From JAEMQF01 sp963775015 (GTDB lineage Bacteria > Pseudomonadota > Gammaproteobacteria > Burkholderiales > Burkholderiaceae_C), in the NCBI GenBank assembly GCA_963775015.1, contig CAVZHI010000005.1, forward strand, positions 655,332-719,331: DNA of 64,000 nucleotides. Reading direction: 5' to 3'. Shown in pieces: positions 26,054-35,998 of the stretch. The position numbers and the translations under genes are program-made. The notes under the pieces are model-generated. The model did not search any database and was not told the DNA's origin. It saw only the letters and a program-made list of their open reading frames with translations. How positions within the stretch are numbered: position 1 is the first letter of the stretch; each line of letters starts with the position of its first letter.

Positions 26054-27523
26054 ATGTTTGACACCGTCGCCGTGCCGCTCTGGTTGTTGCTCGCGCTCGT
26101 GCTGCTCGCGTGCTGGAGCGTGCTCGTGTTGCTGCTCGCGCCGGGAATGCGCTGGTACCTGCGGCGGCGCCTGAACCGTGTCATCGCGCGCGTCAATTCG
26201 ACGCTCGCGATGGAGCTGCCGTCGTTCAAGCTGACGCGCCGCCTGACGCTCATCGACCGCCTGTGCAACGACCCGAAGGTTCAGGCCGCAGCCAGCGAAC
26301 ACGCGGCGGCGAGCGGCGAGGCGCTGGCGCGCGTCGCGATGCGCATCGACCGCTATGCGCGCGAAATCGTCCCGTCGTTCAACGCCTACATCTACTTTCG
26401 GATTGGCTATTCGCTGTCGCGCGCGATCGCCCGACTGCTCTACCGGGTGCGCATCGGCTTTGCCGACGAAGCCGTGCTGCGCGACATTTCGCCCAAGTCG
26501 ACGCTCGTGTTCGTCATGAACCACCGCAGCAACATGGACTACATCCTCGTCTCGTTCCTCGCCGCGGAGAAAGTGACGCTGTCGTACGCGGTCGGCGAGT
26601 GGGCGCGAATCTGGGGCCTGCAACAGCTGATCCGCTCCATGGGCGCGTTTTTCGTGCGGCGCAACTCGGGCGATCCGCTGTACCGCGTCGTCCTGCAGCG
26701 CTATGTGCAGATGGCCACCGAAGCCGGCGTGACGCAGGCCATGTTCCCCGAAGGCGGCCTCACCGTGGATGGCAAGCTGCGCACGCCGCGCTTCGGCCTG
26801 CTCGACTACATGTTGAAGAGTTTCGACGAACGCGACGCCGACGGCCGGCGCGACCTCGTGTTCTTGCCGGTCGGCCTGAACTACGACCGCGTGCTCGAGG
26901 ACCGAACGCAACTGCTCAAGCTGCACCCGCAAGCCAAGCGCCCCAGTCGCACGAAGGCGATCAAGACCGTGTTCAGCTTCTGGGGCGGCCAGTTGTGGCG
27001 CGCTTTGAATGGGAGCTGGCACCGCTTCGGCTATGCGTGCGTCAATTTCGGCGCGCCGTTGTCGATGCGCGCCTGGTGCCGCGAGAACGGCGTGCGCTTC
27101 CCCGACCTGCCCGACGCGCAGCGCAAGGAACAGGTGACGCGTGTCGCGGATCATCTGATGCGCAGCATCGGCCAGGTGATTCCGGTGCTGCCGGTGTCGC
27201 TCGTCGCCGCGCTGTTCAGCGCCGCGCCGCAGCGGCGCTGGTCGGAGCTGGAGTTGAAAGCGGCGATGCACGAGCGCATGGCGCGCCTGCAGGCGCACGG
27301 CGCGCACCAGTACATTCCGCGCCAGGATCAGGACTACGCGTTCGGCGTCGGGCTGCGCATGCTCGTGCAGCGCCACATGGTCGTGGAAGACGCTGGACTG
27401 TTTTCAGTCGCGCCCGATTCGCTCGAGATCGTCGCCTACTACGCGAACGCGATCGCGCACCTGGACGGCGAACCGGCAAGCGCCGCGAGCGGCGCACCCC
27501 TCGCCGTGGGAGCGGCAGCCTGA
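26054..27523 (+). CDS. Glycerolipid acyltransferase (PlsB/LPLAT family), membrane-bound
   Basis: This 489-residue protein has an N-terminal membrane helix (VPLWLLLALVLLACWSVLVL) and a PlsC-type domain with the HX4D motif in FVMNHRSNMDYILVS (about residue 160) and MFPEGGLTVDGK (about 240). Such enzymes acylate glycerol-3-phosphate or a related acceptor. The long C-terminal region (WSELELKAAMHERMARL) matches large bacterial GPAT-like paralogues. No Shine-Dalgarno is visible because the repeat element abuts the ATG. The exact acceptor is unknown. Confidence 0.82.
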   Translation: MFDTVAVPLWLLLALVLLACWSVLVLLLAPGMRWYLRRRLNRVIARVNSTLAMELPSFKLTRRLTLIDRLCNDPKVQAAASEHAAASGEALARVAMRIDRYAREIVPSFNAYIYFRIGYSLSRAIARLLYRVRIGFADEAVLRDISPKSTLVFVMNHRSNMDYILVSFLAAEKVTLSYAVGEWARIWGLQQLIRSMGAFFVRRNSGDPLYRVVLQRYVQMATEAGVTQAMFPEGGLTVDGKLRTPRFGLLDYMLKSFDERDADGRRDLVFLPVGLNYDRVLEDRTQLLKLHPQAKRPSRTKAIKTVFSFWGGQLWRALNGSWHRFGYACVNFGAPLSMRAWCRENGVRFPDLPDAQRKEQVTRVADHLMRSIGQVIPVLPVSLVAALFSAAPQRRWSELELKAAMHERMARLQAHGAHQYIPRQDQDYAFGVGLRMLVQRHMVVEDAGLFSVAPDSLEIVAYYANAIAHLDGEPASAASGAPLAVGAAA

Positions 27524-28674
27524 ACTTCGACGCCATCGTCGTCGGCCTGGGCGCGATGGGAAGCGCCACGCTTTATCAGCTCGCCCGGCGCGGCGCGCGC
27601 GTGCTCGGCATCGACCGCTTCGACCCACCGCACGACCAAGGGTCGAGCCATGGGTCGACGCGCATCACGCGCCTCGCCGTCGGCGAAGGGCCGCAGTTCG
27701 TTCCGTTCGTGCAGCGCTCGCACGAGATCTGGCGCGAGCTCGAAGCCGAACTCGGCGTCGAGTTGCTCGTGCAATGCGGCGGCCTCGTGATCGGCCCGCG
27801 CCGTGGTGGCGCCGAACTGCACGGCCAGCAAGACTTTGTCGCCGCAACGTTGCAGGTGGCACGCCAGTTCGGGATTGCGCACGAATGGCTCGACGCGGCC
27901 GCGATCGGCAAACGCTTCCCACAATTCAACTTGCGCGGCGACGAGCACGCGTGTTTTGAAGCCGGCGCGGGCTTCGTGCGGCCTGAAGCGTGCATCGCTG
28001 CGCAGCTCCAACTCGCGCGCCGCGCCGGCGCGTCGATCATGACCGGCGAGGCGGTGACTGCGCTCGCCGCGGACGGCGCAGGCGTTGCCGTGACCCGCGC
28101 CGGCGTGACGCATCGCGCCGCGCGCGCAGTGATCAGCGCCGGCGCGTGGGCACCGGGCCTCGCCGGCGGGCGCTTTGCGACTGAGCTCAGGGTTCGGCGC
28201 CAGACCCTGCACTGGTTCGAACCCCTGGATCGCGCCGCGTACGCGCCGGATCGCTTTCCGATCTTCATCTGGTCGCACGGCGCGCTCTCTTCCCAGGCGT
28301 TTTACGGCATCCCGATCGCCGACGCGCACGGCGGCGTCAAGGTGGGGACCCAACAGCACGCAGCCGACACGAGCGCCGATTCAGTGCAGCGCGACGTGAG
28401 CGACGCCGAAAGCGCGGCCCTGCACGCCGACCATGTGCACGGCCGGCTGCGGGCAATCACGGCGCAGCGCCGCCACGCGGCGGCTTGCCTCTACACGGTG
28501 GCGCCCGACGCAAACTTCATCATCGACCGGCACCCCGAGGTCGAAGCGGCGATCGTCGTCTCCGCGTGTTCAGGTCATGGTTTCAAACACTCGGCGGCGC
28601 TCGGCGAAGCGCTCGCGCAGTCCCTCCTGGAAGATCGCTCGACGCTCGACCTGGCGCCGTTCCAGTGGCGTTGA
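27520..28674 (+). CDS. FAD-dependent amine oxidase, MSOX/N-methyltryptophan oxidase-like
   Basis: About 384 residues. The N-terminus FDAIVVGLGAMGSATLYQLA gives the dinucleotide-binding motif, then QGSSHGSTRITRLAVGEG (covalent-FAD region) and, near the C-terminus, SACSGHGFKHSAALGEALAQ. Sarcosine/N-methyl-L-tryptophan oxidases demethylate N-methyl amino acids and produce formaldehyde and peroxide. No ATG, GTG or TTG exists at the right place. The natural start aligns with CTG 27520-27522, overlapping the preceding stop as CTGA. The conserved covalent-flavin cysteine was not confirmed. Confidence 0.8.
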   Translation: MNFDAIVVGLGAMGSATLYQLARRGARVLGIDRFDPPHDQGSSHGSTRITRLAVGEGPQFVPFVQRSHEIWRELEAELGVELLVQCGGLVIGPRRGGAELHGQQDFVAATLQVARQFGIAHEWLDAAAIGKRFPQFNLRGDEHACFEAGAGFVRPEACIAAQLQLARRAGASIMTGEAVTALAADGAGVAVTRAGVTHRAARAVISAGAWAPGLAGGRFATELRVRRQTLHWFEPLDRAAYAPDRFPIFIWSHGALSSQAFYGIPIADAHGGVKVGTQQHAADTSADSVQRDVSDAESAALHADHVHGRLRAITAQRRHAAACLYTVAPDANFIIDRHPEVEAAIVVSACSGHGFKHSAALGEALAQSLLEDRSTLDLAPFQWR

Positions 28675-28691
28675 GCGACTGAGCGAACCGC

Positions 28692-29021
28692 TCACTCGTT
28701 CGGCACGAAGATCCAGAGCAGGACGTAAATGACGAGTCCGAAGCCGCCGCAGAGCAACAGCGCGGCGAACAGGAGCCGCCACACCCACGCCTCGACCGCA
28801 GTCGCGCGCGCCACGCCGCCGCACACGCCGCCGATCCAGCGGTCCGCACGGCTGCGCCGCAAGGCGTTGATCGCCGCCAGCGGGGGGATGGGTTGCGCCG
28901 GCGCTCCCTCGGCGGCTGCGCCGTCCAGGGTCCGCGCCTTCGCGCGCGCAAACTCAGCGTCGCTCAGCGCGCCGCGTTGATGCAGGTCTTGCAATTTCGC
29001 CAGTTCGTCGCTCATCGTCAT
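28692..29021 (-). CDS. SHOCT-PspC domain membrane protein
   Basis: This 109-residue protein combines an N-terminal SHOCT motif (ELAKLQDLHQRGALSDAEFA) with a C-terminal PspC domain (RRSRADRWIGGVCGGVARAT, then a hydrophobic helix ALLLCGGFGLVIYVLLWIFV). PspC proteins are inner-membrane components of the phage-shock/envelope-stress response; this is a stand-alone version. GAGGAG lies 6 bases before the ATG at 29021. It converges with the FAD oxidase gene with a 17-bp gap. Confidence 0.9.
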   Translation of the reverse strand: MTMSDELAKLQDLHQRGALSDAEFARAKARTLDGAAAEGAPAQPIPPLAAINALRRSRADRWIGGVCGGVARATAVEAWVWRLLFAALLLCGGFGLVIYVLLWIFVPNE

Positions 29022-29206
29022 TGAGGGCTCCTCTGCCGATTCGGCGCCGGCGCCGTACGCCGGCGTTGACCCACGCGCGGGGAAATGATGCGCCCGATTG
29101 TCGGCGAAGCGCTTGACGCCGCACAAGAATCGCCGGCGCCGCAGCGAGCTCGCCTGCACATGCCCAAGGCGGCCAGCGGGGTCGTCGGATTGTTATCCTC
29201 TGCCCC

Positions 29207-32200
29207 ATGTCGTCCGAGCGGCAGAAAATCGAAAGTGCCATCGCGGCGCTCGAGGACCAGCGCGCGATGCTCGGCAGCGCGCTTGCCGATGCGACGCTCG
29301 CCGCGCTGCGCGCCAAATTGGCAGCGCTCGACGCCGCGGCGCCGCCCGAGCAGGCGCTGCGCCAGGTGAGCGTGCTGTTCCTCGACGTCGTCGGCTCGAC
29401 CGCGCTTGCCGAGCACCTCGATCCGGAAGACATGCACGCCGCGATCGACGCCCTGCTCGCGCGCTGCACGGAAATCGTCGAGACGCATCAAGGCAAGGTC
29501 CTGCAATACGCCGGCGACAGCCTGCTCGCTGCGTTCGGCGCGAACGAGGTGCGCGAAGACGATGCGCAGCGCGCCGTGCACGCCGGCCTGGCGCTGCTCG
29601 CCGAGGGCCGGCGCCATGCCGATTCGCTCGCGCGCCGGCACGGCCACACCGGCGTCGACGTGCGCATCGGCGTGCACACCGGCACGGTGCTGCTCGGCGG
29701 CGGCGTCGACGCGGCAGCACAGCATCCGCGGCAGCACGGTGCACGTCGCGGCGCGAATGGAGCAGTCGGCGCCCGCCGGCGGGCTGCGCATCAGCCACGA
29801 CACCTATCGCCATGTGCGAGGCGTGTTCGACGTGCAGGCGCAGCCGCCGCTCGCGCTGAAGGGCCTCGCCGAGCCGCTCATCACTTACCTCGTGCAGCGC
29901 GCCAAGCCGCGCGCGTTTCGCGTCGCGACGCGCGGCATCGAAGGCGTCGAGACACGCATGATCGGGCGCGACACCGAACTCGCGCTGTTGCAGGAGGCGT
30001 TCCTGCGCGTTGTGCGCGAGAGGCGGCTCGTGAGCGCGCTGATCGTCGCCGAAGCCGGGCTCGGCAAGAGCCGCCTGCTCTACGAGTTCGAGAACTGGGC
30101 CGAGGCGCGCCCGGAACCTTTTTGCTTCTTCCAGGGGCGCGCCGATCCGCAGACGCACAACCGACCCTACGGCCTGTTGCGCGACGTGCTCGCCTGGCGC
30201 GTGCAGATCGCCGACGACGACAGCATGCACCGCGCGCGGCGCAAGTTCGAGCAAGGCATCGCACCGCTCTTCGAAGCCGATGCAGGCGCCGACCTGGCGC
30301 TGGCCCAGGTTCACCTGCTCGGCCACCTGATCGGCCTGGACTTCGCGCGCAGCGCGCATGTGCACGGCATCCAGGACGATCCGCGGCAGATCAGGGAGCG
30401 CGGATTCCACGCTGCGGCGCAGGTGTTTCGCCGCATCACGGCCCAGCACGACGCGCCGGTCGTCTTGCTGCTCGACGACCTGCACTTCGCCGACGACGGT
30501 TCGCTCGACTTCCTGCGCCACTTGGGCGACGTGAACCGCGACGTTCCGATGCTCGTTCTCGGCCTCACCCGGCCGTCCCTGTTCGAGCGGCGCAGCGACT
30601 GGCGCGCCGAGCCCCCCACCGAACAGCACATTCGCCTCGAACCGCTCGACCCGGGCGTGAGCCGATCGCTCGCCGACGAGCTGCTGAAGAAGCTCGAGCA
30701 GATTCCCGCGCGCGCTGCGCGACCTGGTCACGCGCAGCGCCGAAGGGAACCCGTTCTACATGGAAGAACTGATCAAGATGCTGATCGACGAAGGCGCGAT
30801 CCGCGTTGCCGCTGATCGCTGGAGCGCGGACCCCGCCAGGCTCGACGCGACGCGCGTGCCGCAGACGCTGACCGGCGTATTGCAGGCGCGCCTGGACGGC
30901 TTGAAGCCGGCCGAGAAGCTGGCGCTGCAGCAGGCGTCGGTGATCGGGCATGTGTTCTGGGACCAGGCACTCGCTGCGATCGACAGCGCCGCACCGCAGA
31001 CGCTTCCGGCGCTCGCGCAGCGCGAGCTCGCGATACCGCACCCGGACACGTCTCTCGACGGAATCCGCGAGTTTGCCTTCAAGCACCAGATCCTGCACCA
31101 CGTCGTCTACGACACGGTGCTCAAGCCGATGCGCCGCACCTGCCACGCGCTCGTCGCCGCATGGCTCGCCGGGCTGCGCGGCGCACGCACGAACGATTTC
31201 CTCGGCGCGATCGCCGAGCACTTCGACAAGGCCGGCGACGCCGACCAGGCGTGCGAATTCTTCACCCGCGCTGCCGAGCACGCAAAACAACGCGACGCGC
31301 ATGAAGCGGCCTTGGGCTACGTGGCACGCGCCTTTGCGCTGCTGGACGCTGCACCGGCGGGCGCCGCGCCGGGCGTCCCGCAGCACCACGCGCAACTGCG
31401 CTGGCGTCTGCTCGACGTGCGCGAGCGCATCCACGATCTGCGCGGCGAGCGTGACGAACAGCGCGCCGACATCGAGGCGCTGACGCAGGTCGCGCAGGCG
31501 CTGGACGACACCGCCCGGCGCGCCACGGCGGCCTCGAGGAACGCCAATTTCGCGATGCGCCTGGGCGACTATGCGACCCAGGCCATCTGTGCCCGGCAAG
31601 CGCTGCAGCTCGCCACGCAGGCCGGCGTGCCGGAATTGCGCCTGCGCGCGCAGCGCCAGCTCGCCAGCGCGCTCGGCTACCTGGGCGACGTCGCCGCCGG
31701 CAAGGCGCTTGCCGAGGAAGGCCTGGCGAGCGCGCGTGCGGCAGGATTGCGCCAACTCGAGCCGCTGTATCTGAACACCTTGTCGGTCATCGCGAGCATG
31801 CAGGACGACCAGCTCCGCAGGCTCGAATTGCTCCAGCAACTCCTGCCGATCGACCGCGAACTCGGCAACCGGCGCGACGAAGCGGTGAACCTGGGCAATC
31901 TGGGCGCTGCGCTGCTCTCGCTCGGCGAGGTCGCGCAGGCGCAGTCAGCCTTTGGAAGAGGCGCTGCGAATTGCCCGTGCGATCGGCGACCGCCTCAACC
32001 AACCCTATACCCTGTCGATGCTGTCCGAACTCGCGCTCATTCAAGGCAACGTCGCGCTGGCACACAGTCGCGCGCTGGCGGCGGTCGAACTCGCGCACGC
32101 CGTGCACAGCGCCGAAACCGAGGCGATCGCGCTGTGCACCTTGGGCAGCGTCGAACACGCGCTCGGCCGATCACGACGCCGCGCTTCGCGACCTTCGAAG

Positions 32201-32565
32201 AGGCGCGCCAGACGGCGCTGGCGATCGGCGACGCGTTGCAATTCGACGCCTGGGCCGGCATGGCGCGCGCTTTGCTCGCGCAGGATCAGGTCGCCGCTGC
32301 GCTGCACATCGTGGAACAGCTCCTGATCCAGATGCACACCCCACAAGCGCTGGAAGGCGCCGGCGGGCCACGCCTCATCGAGTGGAGCTGCTGCCAGGTG
32401 CTGATGCGCGCCGGCGACGCACGCGCCGCCCAAGTGCTTGCGCATTCTCACACCCAACTTCAGGCGAAAGCGGCCGCGATCAGCAACCCTGCGATGCGCC
32501 GCAGTTTCCTGACCCAGGTGGCAGAGCACCGCGAGATCGTGGCAGCATGGCAGGCGCTGCGGTGA
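29207..32565 (+). CDS. Class III nucleotide cyclase - AAA ATPase - TPR regulator (four frameshifts)
   Basis: The reading frame changes near 29715, 30712, 31950 and 32167, but the protein is continuous across them (about 1,118 residues). Order: helical start; Class III cyclase domain (LRQVSVLFLDVVGST with one metal aspartate and QYAGDSLLAAFGA with the second, then VHVAARMEQSAPAGGLRIS); large STAND/AAA ATPase (Walker A AEAGLGKSRLL at about 30052; Walker B VVLLLDDLHFADD); TPR-like repeats to the stop. Such proteins couple a ligand- or partner-sensing ATPase to cAMP or cGMP production. No close downstream partner is obvious; an alpha/beta hydrolase follows 43 bp later. Confidence 0.82.
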
Positions 32566-32608
32566 AGGACACTTGGCACACCGCGGCGCAAGACACGGAG
32601 GCTGCACG

Positions 32609-33316
32609 ATGAACGAGTCCCCCACGGCCGAGCCGGTTCAGATCACGGTCAACGCCTCGCAGTCGGTGTCCGCACTGGCGCTGGCGCGGCCTGCGCCGCG
32701 TGCCGCTTTCGTTTTCGCGCATGGCGCGGGCGCCGGAATGGCGCATGCGTTCATGAGCGCGGTCGCGTCAGGGCTGGCCGACCGAGGCATCGCCAGCTTG
32801 CGCTACCAGTTCCCGTTCATGGAGCGAGGCGCCAAGCGCACCGATCCACCCGCGCTCGCGCACGCCACGGTGCGCGCCGCGGTCGCGCAGGCGGCGCTGC
32901 TCTGGCCCGCATTGCCTCTGATTGCCGGGGGCAAATCGTTCGGCGGACGCATGACGTCGCAAGCTCAAGCCGCAGCGCCGCTGCCGGGCGTTCAAGGGCT
33001 CGGGTTCATCGGCTTCCCGCTGCACCCGGCGGGCCAACCCGGCAGCGAGCGCGGTGCGCATCTGTTCGAAGTCCACTTGCCGATGCTGTTCCTGCAAGGC
33101 ACGCGCGACGACCTCGCCGACTTGGGGCTTCTCGAGTCGCTGACGCGGCAGCTGGCGCCACGCGCGACGCTGACGCTTTTCGAAGACGCCGACCACGCTT
33201 TTCATGTGCCGGCACGAAGTGGCCGCAAAGACAGCGACGTTCTCGCCGAACTGCTCGACGCGCTTGCGAATTGGGTTGACAGCGTGGCGGGGAATCGGCG
33301 CGCCGCGCCGCGCTGA
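32609..33316 (+). CDS. Alpha/beta hydrolase (KANL3/Tex30-like, dienelactone hydrolase fold)
   Basis: This 235-residue cytoplasmic protein begins with strands and FVFAHGAGAGMAHAFMSAVA. AGGKSFGGRMTSQAQA supplies the nucleophile serine (GKSFGG), and FEDADHAFHVP supplies the catalytic histidine. This is the small TEX30/KANL3-type hydrolase family whose substrates are not established. The ATG at 32609 follows a GGAGG ribosome site. LigD starts 6 bp downstream, so it may be co-transcribed with the NHEJ genes. Confidence 0.85.
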   Translation: MNESPTAEPVQITVNASQSVSALALARPAPRAAFVFAHGAGAGMAHAFMSAVASGLADRGIASLRYQFPFMERGAKRTDPPALAHATVRAAVAQAALLWPALPLIAGGKSFGGRMTSQAQAAAPLPGVQGLGFIGFPLHPAGQPGSERGAHLFEVHLPMLFLQGTRDDLADLGLLESLTRQLAPRATLTLFEDADHAFHVPARSGRKDSDVLAELLDALANWVDSVAGNRRAAPR

Positions 33317-33322
33317 GCCCCG

Positions 33323-35965
33323 ATGGCGCCCAAGCCGCGACGCGCAGATGCGCCAAAACAAGGACCCGCGCTGGCGCGCTACGCAGCCAAGCGCAACTTC
33401 GAGCGCACGCCGGAGCCGGGGGCGATCGCTGTCGAGCCGAACGCGATTGCCGCCCCTGCGCAGACGCGGGCGCTGTCCTTCGTCATCCAGAAGCACTGGG
33501 CGACGCGGCTGCACTACGACTTCCGCCTCGAGCTGGACGGCGTGCTGCTGAGCTGGGCCGTTCCCAAAGGCCCAAGCCTGGACCCACAGGAAAAACGCGT
33601 CGCGATCCACGTCGAAGACCATCCGGTCGCGTACGGCGGCTTTGAGGGAATCATCCCGCCCAAACAATACGGCGCCGGGACCGTGATCGTGTGGGACCAC
33701 GGCACGTGGGAGCCGGTGGGGGATGGCAAAACCGGCCTCGCGCAGGGCAAGTTGCTGTTCAAGCTGCACGGCGAAAAACTCGCCGGCCTGTGGGAGCTGG
33801 TGCGAATCGCCAAACCGGGCGACAAGCAGGATCCGTGGATCCTGTTCAAGAAACGCGACGCGTGGGCCCGGCCACTCGGCGAGTACGACGTGATCTCGGC
33901 ATTGCCCGACAGCGTGATCGACAAACCGCTCGGGCTGCTCGAGGCGCGCGAGCCCGGCCCTACACCCGGTGCGGCCCCTGCGAAGGCGCCGCTGGCACTC
34001 GCCGACGTTCCCGGCGCCACCCCGGCCGAGATGCCCGCCACTTTGGCGCCGCAACTGGCGACGCTCGCGACCCACGTGCCGACCCGCGGCACCTGGAGTT
34101 GCGAAGTCAAGTTCGACGGCTACCGCCTGCTCGCGCGCATCGAAAACGGCCGTGCCAAGCTGTTCACGCGCAACGGCAATGACTGGACCGACAAGCTGGC
34201 CCGGCTCGCCGAAGCGCTCGCGCAACTGCCGGTGCAGTCGGCGTGGCTCGACGGTGAAATCGTCGTCATGAACGCTGCCGGCGTTCCCGACTTCAACGCG
34301 CTGCAAAACGCCTTCGACGCGGCGCGCCCGGCTTCGATCGACTACTTCGCCTTCGACCTCGTCTACCTGGACGGCTTTGACCTTCGCGCAGCGCCGCTGC
34401 ACGCGCGGCGCGCCTTGCTCGAGCCACTCATCGGCTCGGCACATCATCCGCGCCTGCGTTTCAGCGCTGCCTTCGCCGCCGATCCGGCGAGCGTTCTCGA
34501 ATCGGCGCGCGCGCTCGGCTTGGAGGGAATCGTCGCCAAACGCAGCGACGCAACCTACTCGTCGACGCGCTCCAGCAGTTGGCTGAAGTTGAAATGCCAC
34601 GCTCGCCAAGAATTCGTCATCGGCGGCTACATCCTTCGCGACGGCTCGAGCAGCGAAGTGGGCAGCCTGATGCTCGGCGTCTACGACGCGATGGGCGCGC
34701 TCATCCACGCAGGCAACGTCGGCACCGGCTGGAGCGCCGCCACCGCGTCGACCTTGCGCAGCCGTCTGGCGCCGCTCGAGGCCAAGACGAGCCCGTTCGC
34801 CGGGCCGATCGAGATGAGCCGCTGGTCGCGCCGCGCTGCCGGCGTGCCGCGCTGGGTCGCGCCGCAGCTCGTCGCGCAAGTGCAGTTTCGCGACTGGACG
34901 CCGGACGGCCATGTTCGCCACGCGTCGTTCCAGGGCCTGCGAGACGACAAGGCGGCGCGCGACGTGGTGCGCGAAGGCGCGAGCGCTGTACCGCCCGCGC
35001 CATCGCCGCAGGCACTGCGCGCAGCGTCGGCGGCGCGCGGCGGCACCGGCGCGGCGGCTGCTGCAGCGAACCGCGTCGGCACGATCCGGATCACGCACGC
35101 CGAGCGGATCATCGACGCCGCGAGCGGCATCACCAAGCTCGACCTGGTGCGCTACTACGAAAGCGTGTCGTCCTGGATGCTGCCGCACTTGCAGGGGCGG
35201 CCGGTGACGCTGGTGCGTGGCCCGACCGGCGTCGCCGGCGAGCTGTTTTTCCAGAAGTTTTCCGAGGCGTCGAGCATTCCGGGCTTACGCGAGCTCGACC
35301 CGACACTCTGGCCGGGCCATCCGCCGTTGCTCGAGGTGCCCAACGCCGAGGCGCTGATCAGCGCAGCGCAAATGAACGTGATCGAGTTCCACACCTGGAA
35401 CTCGCTCGCGTCGAAGATTCAGAAGCCGGACCGAATCGTCTTTGACCTCGACCCCGGCGAAGGCGTCGCGTGGACGCGCGTCCAGGAAGCCGCGATCCTG
35501 ACCCGCGCGATGCTCAGCGAACTGGGCTTGCAGAGCTGGCTCAAGACGAGCGGCGGCAAGGGGCTGCACGTCGTCGTGCCGATCACGCCGCGCCTGGGTT
35601 ATGACGAAGTCAAAGCGTTCTCCCAGGCCGTCGTGCAGCACCTCGCGAAAACGATTCCCTCGCGCTTCGTCGCCAAGAGCGGGCCGGCGAATCGGGTCGG
35701 CCGCGTTTACGTCGACTATTTGCGCAACAGCCACGGCGCGACGACCGCCGCAGCGTTCTCGGCGCGCTCACGCCCGGGGCTCGGGGTGTCGATGCCGATC
35801 GCATGGGAACAACTCGCGGCGTTGAAGAGCGGCGCGCAATGGTCGGTCGCGACGGCGCGCGAATACTTGTCATTTCAGAGAGACGACCCGTGGGCCGGAT
35901 ACTGGACGATCCGCCAGACCTTGACTGCCGCGAAGAAGGTTCTCGCTGCAGGTCACGTGCGATGA
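33323..35965 (+). CDS. ligD: DNA ligase D (PE-LIG-POL), NHEJ
   Basis: This 880-residue multifunctional enzyme repairs double-strand breaks with Ku. Domain order: 3'-phosphoesterase (about 50-175; HYDFRLELDGVLLSWAVPKG with ligand histidine and aspartate), ATP-dependent ligase (about 265-560; nucleotidyl lysine in CEVKFDGYRLLARIENG, later GLEGIVAKRSD and WLKLKC) and archaeo-eukaryotic primase-like polymerase (about 610-880; FDLDPGEG with catalytic aspartates, KTSGGKGLHVVVPI). The frame is intact. ku is about 820 bp downstream beyond a LysE gene. Confidence 0.95.
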   Translation: MAPKPRRADAPKQGPALARYAAKRNFERTPEPGAIAVEPNAIAAPAQTRALSFVIQKHWATRLHYDFRLELDGVLLSWAVPKGPSLDPQEKRVAIHVEDHPVAYGGFEGIIPPKQYGAGTVIVWDHGTWEPVGDGKTGLAQGKLLFKLHGEKLAGLWELVRIAKPGDKQDPWILFKKRDAWARPLGEYDVISALPDSVIDKPLGLLEAREPGPTPGAAPAKAPLALADVPGATPAEMPATLAPQLATLATHVPTRGTWSCEVKFDGYRLLARIENGRAKLFTRNGNDWTDKLARLAEALAQLPVQSAWLDGEIVVMNAAGVPDFNALQNAFDAARPASIDYFAFDLVYLDGFDLRAAPLHARRALLEPLIGSAHHPRLRFSAAFAADPASVLESARALGLEGIVAKRSDATYSSTRSSSWLKLKCHARQEFVIGGYILRDGSSSEVGSLMLGVYDAMGALIHAGNVGTGWSAATASTLRSRLAPLEAKTSPFAGPIEMSRWSRRAAGVPRWVAPQLVAQVQFRDWTPDGHVRHASFQGLRDDKAARDVVREGASAVPPAPSPQALRAASAARGGTGAAAAAANRVGTIRITHAERIIDAASGITKLDLVRYYESVSSWMLPHLQGRPVTLVRGPTGVAGELFFQKFSEASSIPGLRELDPTLWPGHPPLLEVPNAEALISAAQMNVIEFHTWNSLASKIQKPDRIVFDLDPGEGVAWTRVQEAAILTRAMLSELGLQSWLKTSGGKGLHVVVPITPRLGYDEVKAFSQAVVQHLAKTIPSRFVAKSGPANRVGRVYVDYLRNSHGATTAAAFSARSRPGLGVSMPIAWEQLAALKSGAQWSVATAREYLSFQRDDPWAGYWTIRQTLTAAKKVLAAGHVR

Positions 35966-35998
35966 TGGGCAGCACTCCCTCCTGCCCGAACCCGGACC

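Noticed and set aside
29193..30731. A long minus-strand frame opposite the cyclase-ATPase gene
   Set aside because: No recognisable domain; the plus strand carries cyclase and Walker motifs throughout.
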